From: a candidate division CSSED10-310 bacterium
GTDB taxonomy: Bacteria > CSSED10-310 > JAFGDC01
Assembly: GCA_016932295.1 (NCBI GenBank)
Contig: JAFGDC010000600.1
Span: forward strand, 1-5,020
Reading direction: 5' to 3'
DNA length: 5,020 nt
How positions within the stretch are numbered: the first letter of the stretch is position 1; each line of letters begins with the position of its first letter. Position numbers and translations under genes: made by a program. The notes beneath the pieces were generated by a model. The model was not told the DNA's origin. It saw nothing but the letters and a program-made list of their open reading frames with translations, and did not search any database. Positions 1-5,020 of this stretch are shown piece by piece.

Positions 1-1
1 C

Positions 2-649
2 AACATCTTCCGGGAACATCCCGGCCTGCTCTTCATCGCCCTGCAGGCACCGCCCCGCACCGGGCTCAACAGCGAGCAGGCGGCGGGCTGCCGGGAATTC
101 GCGCGGTGGCTGCGGGAGGATTGGCTGCACCAATTCGATCCCACCGGGACGGACCAGTTCGAGGACTACCCGCTCAACAACGTGGTGCCGGCGGATTTCC
201 ATAACTCCATTGCCTGGACTGGCGAAGATCCCCTCCTCGACGGTGCGTATTTCTGGTTCCCGGTGGGAGGCTTTCCGGATGACTCGATGGATACGTCCGT
301 GCCGGAAAACATCGGTCGCCAGGCTGGTTCCAACGATCATCCGGAATCCTGGCTGAACGAGCGGATGTCCGTCCTGATGTGCGGCGGTGCGGACACCTAT
401 ACCCCACCCCATACCGGCAATACCGGCCGAACCTACGAATGCTGGATCAACGCGGTGGTGAACTGCTGGGAAGACGGGTATACGCCGCAACCCTCGGTGC
501 CTGCCACCGGACCGCTGGGTCTGCTTGGCCTGGTGGTGCTGTTCGGCGGCCTGCTGGCGATCCGCCGCCACGAGCGGGAATGTGCCACCGCCGCAGTGGA
601 GGCAGACCATCCCGCAACGACTTCCGTCAACGCGGCGAACATCGTATAA
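2..649 (+). CDS. SGNH/GDSL-like secreted hydrolase, C-terminal part, with VPATG sorting tail (5' end outside window)
   Basis: The frame is open from the first complete codon to TAA, giving 215 visible residues; the true start lies upstream, and the in-frame GTG at 182 is not a credible start because good coding sequence precedes it. The visible start (HPGLLFIALQAPP, then an Ala-rich stretch leading into FARWLREDWL, then YPLNNVVPADFHNSI) follows the order seen in bacterial secreted SGNH hydrolases: strand ending in APP, helix with W-L..DWL, then the next core strand. A GSNDHPESW segment at residues 109-117 sits where that family has its catalytic Asp/His block. However, the Asp-His spacing is not the usual DxxH, so activity is uncertain. 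Four cysteines lie in the exported part, at residues 30, 126, 147 and 155. A short linker leads to VPATG (166-170), a hydrophobic segment (171-187) and Arg188-Arg189, then an unusually long 26-residue polar tail. The product is probably exported and envelope-anchored. The substrate is unknown, and the family call rests on pattern recognition. Confidence 0.6.
   Translation, partial: NIFREHPGLLFIALQAPPRTGLNSEQAAGCREFARWLREDWLHQFDPTGTDQFEDYPLNNVVPADFHNSIAWTGEDPLLDGAYFWFPVGGFPDDSMDTSVPENIGRQAGSNDHPESWLNERMSVLMCGGADTYTPPHTGNTGRTYECWINAVVNCWEDGYTPQPSVPATGPLGLLGLVVLFGGLLAIRRHERECATAAVEADHPATTSVNAANIV
497..568 (+). other. C-terminal sorting/anchor signal VPATG-hydrophobic-Arg of the first protein
   Basis: This stretch encodes VPATG, then a Gly/Leu/Val-rich membrane-length segment, then Arg-Arg. 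The three-part arrangement is that of protein-sorting tails: LPXTG sortase substrates, and the PEP-CTERM/IPTL-CTERM type processed by exosortase-like enzymes. The Pro-x-Thr-Gly core fits LPXTG except for Val in place of Leu. Which machinery acts on it cannot be decided here. The downstream gene ends in a near-identical signal. Confidence 0.65.
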
Positions 650-672
650 GTGAATCTGGGGGCTCCTTTCCG

Positions 673-706
673 GGGTCGTGTTTAAGGGTCGTGCTCCGGG
701 GTTGTA
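673..706. repeat. Three direct GGGTYGTR boxes at 13-base spacing
   Basis: GGGTCGTG occurs at 673-680 and 686-693, and GGGTTGTA at 699-706, so starts are exactly 13 bases apart. A further GGG begins 13 bases before the first box, at 660. The first and third copies also share a longer TCCGGGGTYGT context (669-679 and 695-705). Short phased direct repeats upstream of an AT-rich stretch could be a binding array for a regulator, or a simple local duplication. Confidence 0.4.
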
Positions 707-715
707 CCGGGAATC

Positions 716-766
716 TTGTAATGCTCTCTAAAAAGCGTTGAAAATAAGAATGTTACGACGGTAAAT
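716..766 (+). promoter_or_regulatory. Possible promoter of the second gene (weak)
   Basis: This is the most AT-rich patch of the intergenic region. One sigma70-like pairing is TTGAAA (738-743) with GTAAAT (761-766) at 17-base spacing; only three of six bases match in the second box. Another is TTGTAA (716-721) with GAAAAT (740-745) at 18-base spacing, four of six in each. Neither is convincing, and the organism's own promoter consensus is unknown. The location, 200-250 bases before the start codon, would leave a long 5' leader that includes the inverted repeat at 842-894. Confidence 0.22.
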
Positions 767-841
767 CCCTGGTCCAATCAAGTCGATTCAAATTCTCCAG
801 GCACATTCCTCTGTAAACGAATCCGTGACCGATGAAACGCG

Positions 842-894
842 GCCTCCGGGCATGGATGCCGCCGCTCCCAATCAGAGACGGCGGATCAGGAGGC
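842..894 (+). promoter_or_regulatory. Nested inverted repeat in the leader, potential structured RNA element
   Basis: GCCTCC (842-847) pairs with GGAGGC (889-894), and inside it CCGCCG (859-864) pairs with CGGCGG (879-884). This gives two stacked GC-rich six-base helices separated by an asymmetric internal loop, with a 14-base terminal loop. GGCAT..ATGCC (849-860) can form a competing small hairpin that uses the 5' end of the inner helix, so two mutually exclusive folds are possible. I do not recognise the conserved core of a known riboswitch class. The element ends about 70 bases before the start codon and does not directly cover the Shine-Dalgarno sequence. Confidence 0.4.
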
Positions 895-955
895 TTGCAA
901 TCCCCTGAAAAATCAGTATTCATGACTGACTGCTCACGGAACGTGTATTTCCATC

Positions 956-965
956 AGGACGGAGG
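956..965 (+). promoter_or_regulatory. Shine-Dalgarno sequence setting the start of the second gene
   Basis: AGGACGGAGG lies immediately before two consecutive ATG codons. AGGA (956-959) is 7 bases from the ATG at 967; GGAGG (961-965) is only 1 base from that ATG but 4 bases from the ATG at 970. Either start gives the same signal peptide, differing by one Met. This decides against the upstream in-frame ATG codons at 832 and 922, which lack a suitably spaced ribosome-binding site. Confidence 0.75.
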
Positions 966-966
966 C

Positions 967-3900
967 ATGATGAGACATTTTTGGGTATTCGTTTTGATCG
1001 CGGGGGTGCTGCCGGCGCTCCCGGCGGCGGGTTATTTCATCCAGGTGGACGGCAATCCTGGGGACTGGCCCCTGGCCGTGCCCGCGGCGGTCAACACCGG
1101 CCATGTGGCGCGCGATATCGGACAATCCGGGCAGTACATCTGGAAGGATGAAGGGATCGACGAACGCAATGACTTCACCTCGCCCGCTCGGGACGCTCAC
1201 GTGGATCTCACGGAGTTCAGGGTGACCGCCGATTCGCAGTACATCTACTTTCTCGCGCGATTCACCGACCTCCAGATCGAGACCAGTGACGGCGCCGTGC
1301 AATTGCAGATCGGCATCGACATAGACCGCACCGCGGGATCGGGCAATGAATGGTTCGGGCGGTATTGCGATACCAAACTCAACATGAACGCTTACTGGGA
1401 TCAACTGCTCGTCACCAGGCTGGGCTCCGGTGCATCGACTCCGTTGATCTACGACAGCGCGTGGAACGAGGAATATTCCGGCAGCCAAGCGGCGAGCGGC
1501 GCCAACGACGCGATCGAAGTAGCCATGCCCTGGACATCCATCCATGGCATGCACGAGGTGCTGCGCTTCACGGTGGCGGTGTTCAGAGCCAATGCCTCGG
1601 ACGACACATGGGACCTGGGGAGCGACCCCGTCTCCGATGCGCTGGACTGCGTCACCAATTACACGCACCACCCCGGCGCGTCCGGTTCCTACAATACCTG
1701 GGACGAGGTTTCCGACCAGGTGGTGGACTATTATTTCGATATCTGGTTTGAAGTTTCCGGGCATCGCTCGACGGGAGACATCAAAGCGCCGCTGCTGGTG
1801 TACGAAGTGGTGCCAGACGCGGTCAATGAACCGGAGGGCGAGTGGGTGGCAATCTATAACAACACCTCCGTCACACTCGATCTGACTGATTTCATGATCA
1901 GCGACGAAGAGACCTGTCTGGGGGGTGAGGGTACCTATTCGTTCCAGACCAGACCGTGCGACCTGGCTTCCGGCGACACCTTCATCATCGCCAACGAGGC
2001 GGTGGAATTCAAGGCGGTATACGGGTGCGATCCCGATTTCGAGCTGAATGACAGCGATACCGGCATCGCGGACCTGGTGAGGGATTCCACCCCGATCTGG
2101 TCAAGTGGCACCATGAGCCTGGGCAACAGCGGCGACGAAGTGCTCATCCTCGATCCCAGTTATACGGTGGTCGATGCCCTGGTGTATGGCAGTGGTTCCT
2201 ATCCCAGCGTGTATGGTCATGCATCGGTGGCGCAGGGACATGGTTTGCTGCGCTGCCATACCCCGCAGGATACCGACGAATGCGGCATGGATTTCTCCGA
2301 CGACACCGCACCCGCGCCTTGCGGCGTACAACCAACCTCCACTCCTGAACCGAGTCCCACCATCACTCCGTCCGCCACGCCTGGTACCGGCGACGAACCG
2401 TGCTTCGGATCGGCGGTGAATATCCGTCGGGAAGCGCACCGTATTGCCGGTTCCGGCTGGGAATACACTCTCGAAGTGACTGACTGGGACAATGACGGTC
2501 GGCTCGACCTGCTGGGCGGCAACAGCGACGGCCGGCTGGAGCTGACCATGAACACGGGAACCGCGGCCGCGCCGGCGTTCGCGGACGGTCAGTGGCTTCA
2601 GTATTCGGGATATGGCTACATGGACATTTCCGCGGACAGTCATGCCGCTCCCGCGCACATCGACTGGAACGGGGACGGGAAAAGAGACCTGCTGGTGGGC
2701 AACTACTGGGGGGAAGTCCTGTTCTTCGAGAACAGCGGAACCGACACTGCTCCCGCCTTCACCTGGTACGAATATCTCCAGACCGGCTACTCGGCGGTGG
2801 ATGTCGGACAATTGGCCCAGCCGGTTCCCGTGGATTGGGACAACGACGGCCGCGACGACCTGTTGGTGGGCGCCGGCGACGGCACCGTACGGTTGTTCAT
2901 GAATATCGGCTCGCAAGCCAACCCGGAACTTGCGCCGGGCGTCACCGTGCCGGCTGGTTATGGAATCGTCGATGTGGGGAATTCAGCCAAGCCATGGGTC
3001 ACCGACTGGAACGGCGACGGCGCCAAGGATCTGGTGGTGTGGGGTGAAAGCCCACCCAAGACCTACCTGTATCTCAATGCCGGCAGCGATGGGGCGCCGG
3101 TGTTCGGATACGGCGAATTGCTGTTCAGCACCGATACGCCGGTGATCATCGGGGAAGGCATGGATTTCGCCATGGCGGATATGGATGGCGATTCGAAGGA
3201 AGACATCATGACAGTCAGTCCCATCGGCGCGACGCTCTGGTATCCCAACCACGGCACCAATGCCGGCCCAGAATACCTGGAAGCGCGTTACATTCCCGGT
3301 GACGAACCATCTGTCATGTTCGAATACGGCAAGGGACCGCGGGTGGTGGACTGGGACGAGGACGGCCGCAAGGACCTGGTCTTGAACACCACTTACAACG
3401 GCCGGCACTACGTCATCTTCAATGGAGGCACGAACGGTGCGCCCAGCTTCACCAGCCAACTGCATCTCACCACCACCGCCGGCGTGACGATTCCTTCGGG
3501 CTTCGACTACCACAGTCCGGAAATAATCGATTGGGACAACGACGGCAGGAAAGATCTCCTGGTGGCCAATCCCAACTGGTCCGGCGGCGACGTGTATCTC
3601 TATCCCAATGTGGGCGAGAACTACGAGCCGGTCCTCGGTCCGCCGCAGCGGGTGGCCTCCTATGCCATTCTGCCATGGGGGACATTGGGAGTGGAAGTAG
3701 CCGACTGGGATCAGGACGGCCGTAAGGATCTGTTACTCGGCACCAGTGTCTACGGCCCCTCCGGTCAGTGCAACTACGTCTACTTCAACCAGGGCACCGA
3801 CGCTGCACCGGTCTTTTCCGGCGGCTACGCCGCACTCCTCACCTACGGATTTCCGGGAACCGGTTACGCCATACCCGGTCCGCGCCTCACCTGTCCCCAT

Positions 3901-4824
3901 GTCTGGGATTACGAGGAAGACGGCGTGCCTGACCTGTTCATGACCATCGAGGCCGACAACCGGCGTCTGCGAAGGTATCGAAATGCGGCGGGACCAGGCG
4001 CCACGACACTCGTTGATGATGGTTTTATAGAAACAGCCTACGGCTACATCCAGGGAAACTGCGAGATCTTCCCGGAGGTGACCGACTGGAATGAGGACGG
4101 TCGCAAAGACCTGCTGGTCGGGTCCTGCCCCGGTTTGTATCTCTATCCCAACACTCAAACCGGCCTGAGCGCACCGGACGAGGTGTCGGGTTTGACCGTG
4201 ATCGATGCCGGTGAATCTTTCGTGGCGTTGATATGGCAGAATCCCGCTCCGGCCGATTTTGCCGGGGTTTTGGCGGTGCGTTCCGAACAACCGGTCACGT
4301 GGCGTCCTTCCGACCGCCAGCACTACCATGTCACCCCCGGCACGGAGGTGGCACCCGGCGTGTCGGTGGTCTACAAAGGGGCGGAGGATCACTCCGTGAC
4401 ACCCTGGGAGGATGACTCGGTCGCCGCGGGTAGGACATACCATTATCGCCTTTTCACCTTCGACATGGTGGTGCCCAACTACTCCGTCACCGGAAGCGAG
4501 GTATGGGTGATGACCTCGGCGCCCACGACCGTACCGACACCCGTACCGACTTTCACGCCGCCGCCCAGTCCCACCGGGGAGCCGACGATGACTCCCACCA
4601 TGAATCCCACGCTGACGCCGGCACCCACTGCCTCACCCACGGATATACCGACCGCGACCGCGAGTCCCACCGCCAGTCCGAGTTTTACGCCGGCGCTCAC
4701 GCCGACTGCCACCGTGATTCCCACACCGGCACCGATTCCGGCCACCGGCACGGCTGGCGCTATGCTGCTGTTGGCGGCCATGTCGGTATTGGCGGGGCGA
4801 AGAGTCGATCACCGGAGGCGCTGA
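967..4824 (+). CDS. Large secreted mosaic surface protein: CBM9/DOMON-like, lamin-tail, ten FG-GAP/VCBS repeats, FN3-like, IPATG anchor
   Basis: The product has 1285 residues. A signal peptide spans about 1-22 (MMRHF then hydrophobic, ending LPAAG). Residues 23-268 start with VDGNPGDW and continue with YIWKDEGIDERNDF and DLTEFRVTADSQYIYFLARF. This is the pattern of the CBM9/DOMON-like beta-sandwich found in glucodextranase and pullulanase accessory regions. Residues 274-412 resemble a lamin-tail domain (EWVAIYNNT, LDLTDFMISD, LGNSGDEVLILD). A Pro/Thr linker follows (454-478). Ten DWDNDGRxDL-type calcium loops run from 506 to 1048, with repeats ending in NxGTxxxPxF, typical of FG-GAP/VCBS beta-propellers. 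Residues 1068-1184 look like a fibronectin-III-like domain (ALIWQNP, DFAGV, YHYRLFTFD). A Pro/Thr stalk (1186-1256) and IPATG, hydrophobic segment and Arg-rich tail complete it. I see no enzyme domain. A role in binding or adhesion at the cell surface is inferred; the ligand is unknown. ATG 970 is an equally good start. Confidence 0.85.
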   Translation: MMRHFWVFVLIAGVLPALPAAGYFIQVDGNPGDWPLAVPAAVNTGHVARDIGQSGQYIWKDEGIDERNDFTSPARDAHVDLTEFRVTADSQYIYFLARFTDLQIETSDGAVQLQIGIDIDRTAGSGNEWFGRYCDTKLNMNAYWDQLLVTRLGSGASTPLIYDSAWNEEYSGSQAASGANDAIEVAMPWTSIHGMHEVLRFTVAVFRANASDDTWDLGSDPVSDALDCVTNYTHHPGASGSYNTWDEVSDQVVDYYFDIWFEVSGHRSTGDIKAPLLVYEVVPDAVNEPEGEWVAIYNNTSVTLDLTDFMISDEETCLGGEGTYSFQTRPCDLASGDTFIIANEAVEFKAVYGCDPDFELNDSDTGIADLVRDSTPIWSSGTMSLGNSGDEVLILDPSYTVVDALVYGSGSYPSVYGHASVAQGHGLLRCHTPQDTDECGMDFSDDTAPAPCGVQPTSTPEPSPTITPSATPGTGDEPCFGSAVNIRREAHRIAGSGWEYTLEVTDWDNDGRLDLLGGNSDGRLELTMNTGTAAAPAFADGQWLQYSGYGYMDISADSHAAPAHIDWNGDGKRDLLVGNYWGEVLFFENSGTDTAPAFTWYEYLQTGYSAVDVGQLAQPVPVDWDNDGRDDLLVGAGDGTVRLFMNIGSQANPELAPGVTVPAGYGIVDVGNSAKPWVTDWNGDGAKDLVVWGESPPKTYLYLNAGSDGAPVFGYGELLFSTDTPVIIGEGMDFAMADMDGDSKEDIMTVSPIGATLWYPNHGTNAGPEYLEARYIPGDEPSVMFEYGKGPRVVDWDEDGRKDLVLNTTYNGRHYVIFNGGTNGAPSFTSQLHLTTTAGVTIPSGFDYHSPEIIDWDNDGRKDLLVANPNWSGGDVYLYPNVGENYEPVLGPPQRVASYAILPWGTLGVEVADWDQDGRKDLLLGTSVYGPSGQCNYVYFNQGTDAAPVFSGGYAALLTYGFPGTGYAIPGPRLTCPHVWDYEEDGVPDLFMTIEADNRRLRRYRNAAGPGATTLVDDGFIETAYGYIQGNCEIFPEVTDWNEDGRKDLLVGSCPGLYLYPNTQTGLSAPDEVSGLTVIDAGESFVALIWQNPAPADFAGVLAVRSEQPVTWRPSDRQHYHVTPGTEVAPGVSVVYKGAEDHSVTPWEDDSVAAGRTYHYRLFTFDMVVPNYSVTGSEVWVMTSAPTTVPTPVPTFTPPPSPTGEPTMTPTMNPTLTPAPTASPTDIPTATASPTASPSFTPALTPTATVIPTPAPIPATGTAGAMLLLAAMSVLAGRRVDHRRR
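2482..4110 (+). repeat. Ten in-frame FG-GAP/VCBS calcium-loop repeats
   Basis: Loops of the form DxDxDGxxD begin at bases 2482, 2662, 2833, 3004, 3178, 3349, 3529, 3703, 3907 and 4084 (residues 506, 566, 623, 680, 738, 795, 855, 913, 981 and 1040). Spacing is 57-60 residues, except 68 before the ninth. Eight of the ten carry Trp at the second position (DWD or DWN). The fifth reads DMDGDSKED, with Ser where Gly is usual, and the ninth is DYEEDGVPD. Each unit follows the scheme loop, DLLVG strand, strand ending in N-x-G, and P-x-F. In this family the acidic loops bind calcium and each unit forms a propeller blade. Confidence 0.85.
4522..4734 (+). repeat. Pro/Thr-rich low-complexity stalk
   Basis: The encoded 71 residues are almost entirely Pro, Thr, Ser, Ala and small aliphatics in degenerate TPxPT units. 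At DNA level this is an imperfect CCSACS-type repeat. Such segments act as extended, often glycosylated stalks that hold binding domains away from the envelope. A shorter segment of the same type at residues 454-478 separates the lamin-tail domain from the propeller. Confidence 0.8.
4735..4821 (+). other. C-terminal sorting/anchor signal IPATG-hydrophobic-Arg of the second protein
   Basis: IPATG (residues 1257-1261) is followed by a short hydrophobic helix rich in Ala, Leu and Met, and a basic end (RRVDHRRR) right at the stop codon. It matches the first protein's tail in motif, order and distance, so both proteins probably enter one sorting pathway. Basic residues at the very end are typical of membrane-retained sorting signals. 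Whether cleavage by a sortase-like or exosortase-like enzyme occurs is not shown by this window. Confidence 0.7.
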
Positions 4825-4839
4825 GCGGCACGGTCGAGA

Positions 4840-4867
4840 TCGCCTGGTTCCACGTGGAACCAGGCGA
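4840..4867. terminator. Perfect 28-base palindrome after the second gene; possible hairpin terminator without T-tract
   Basis: Bases 4840-4853 are the exact reverse complement of 4854-4867. In RNA this gives a 12-base-pair stem with an ACGU loop, beginning 15 bases after the stop codon, a good position for a 3'-end hairpin. No run of T follows on either strand, so a standard intrinsic terminator is not supported. A T-less hairpin terminator, an mRNA 3' stabiliser or a protein-binding site on DNA are all possible. Confidence 0.5.
4847..4860. promoter_or_regulatory. parS-like 14-mer GTTCCACGTGGAAC
   Basis: The palindrome centre is GTTCCACGTGGAAC. The widely conserved chromosomal ParB site has the core GTTTCACGTGAAAC (in Bacillus subtilis TGTTNCACGTGAAACA). 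This site differs only at one symmetric pair, T to C and A to G, on one side the degenerate position of the Bacillus consensus. The outer T and A of the 16-mer are G and C here. It may be a real ParB-binding site or a coincidence inside an RNA hairpin. Confidence 0.35.
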
Positions 4868-4985
4868 CGAACGGAGAACCGGACGCACCGCGAACAATGA
4901 AGACTCATGAAGGCGCAGGCAATCCCCCGGCCACGGACGACGGCAAACCGGCGGAGGAGTCGTAGTGGTTGCCCGTACAAACTGA

Positions 4986-5010
4986 CTGCCGCCTTGATGA
5001 AAGGCGGCAG
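4986..5010. terminator. Ten-base-pair inverted repeat near the window end, possible terminator
   Basis: CTGCCGCCTT (4986-4995) pairs perfectly with AAGGCGGCAG (5001-5010) around the five-base loop GATGA. No T-tract follows on the plus strand. On the minus strand the following bases are only mildly T-rich (TCAGTTTGT). It may end transcription from the second gene, act for a gene beyond the window on either strand, or be part of a leader of the next gene. The rest of 4868-5020 shows no gene. Confidence 0.4.
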
Positions 5011-5020
5011 CGGAAATCCC

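Larger units (their letters stand above)
650..966 (+). other. Intergenic region and probable leader of the second gene
   Basis: There is no credible coding sequence in these 317 bases. The second gene's frame stays open back to an ATG at 832, but its translation there is not protein-like, has no Shine-Dalgarno sequence, and would place about 45 residues before a clean signal peptide. From 5' to 3' the region holds three 13-base-spaced boxes (673-706), an AT-rich patch (712-766) with weak promoter-like hexamers, a nested inverted repeat (842-894), and the Shine-Dalgarno sequence. I see no hairpin plus T-tract terminator after the first gene, so read-through into the second gene is possible. 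Confidence 0.6.

Noticed and set aside
650..720. Intrinsic terminator after the first gene
   Set aside because: No stable GC hairpin followed by a T-tract is visible; the repeats there are direct, not inverted.
379..741. 120-codon plus-strand frame overlapping the end of the first gene
   Set aside because: It is out of frame with the recognisable SGNH-like and anchor sequence, and its translation is Arg/Gly-rich without features.
842..894. Known riboswitch class such as cyclic di-GMP
   Set aside because: A short GCCTCCGG similarity to the cyclic di-GMP-I aptamer was noticed, but the other conserved segments are missing.
934..1764. 276-codon open frame on the minus strand inside the second gene
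   Set aside because: It is antisense to the signal peptide and the well-supported N-terminal domain, has no credible start context, and long antisense frames are expected in GC-rich coding DNA.
2101..2916. 271-codon open frame on the minus strand
   Set aside because: It is a shadow of the lamin-tail and calcium-loop repeats; its translation has repeated imprints of the opposite-strand repeats and no recognisable domain.
3733..4443. 236-codon open frame on the minus strand
   Set aside because: It lies opposite the last propeller repeats and the FN3-like domain, which are clearly coding on the plus strand.
4522..4734. CRISPR array or true tandem DNA repeat
   Set aside because: The repetition is low-complexity Pro/Thr coding sequence with variable units and no spacers.
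4897..4965. 22-codon frame starting ATG after the palindrome
   Set aside because: It has no Shine-Dalgarno sequence and its composition is unremarkable; a real small protein cannot be supported.

Overview
The window holds two consecutive plus-strand genes for large secreted, envelope-anchored proteins, separated by a 317-base gap and followed by a short non-coding tail. The DNA is GC-rich and looks bacterial: signal peptide, Shine-Dalgarno sequence, dense coding, calcium-loop propeller repeats and Pro/Thr-rich stalks. The two C-terminal sorting signals, each with basic residues after the hydrophobic segment, suggest an envelope-protein sorting system. A Gram-negative, free-living or anaerobic lineage, possibly an uncultured phylum, fits, but the sequence does not identify the taxon.

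Layout: bases 2-649 are the 3' end of a gene whose product resembles the C-terminal part of SGNH/GDSL-type secreted hydrolases and ends in a VPATG + hydrophobic + Arg tail. Bases 650-966 are non-coding. They contain three GGGTYGTR boxes at exact 13-base spacing, an AT-rich patch with weak promoter-like hexamers, a nested inverted repeat that could fold in the mRNA leader, and a Shine-Dalgarno sequence. Bases 967-4824 encode a 1285-residue mosaic protein: signal peptide, a CBM9/DOMON-like beta-sandwich, a lamin-tail-like domain, a Pro/Thr linker, ten FG-GAP/VCBS-type calcium-loop repeats, a fibronectin-III-like domain, a Pro/Thr stalk and an IPATG sorting tail. Bases 4825-5020 carry no convincing gene but hold two strong inverted repeats. 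The first is a perfect 28-base palindrome whose centre matches the chromosomal centromere (parS) pattern.

The two proteins share nearly the same anchor signal and are probably handled by the same envelope-sorting machinery. The second protein looks like a carbohydrate-binding or adhesive surface protein with no catalytic domain that I recognise. A joint role with the first protein, such as surface polysaccharide binding plus ester hydrolysis, is inference from adjacency and domain type only. The observations most worth following are the parS-like palindrome, the shared [VI]PATG tail, the structured leader and the 13-base iterated boxes.
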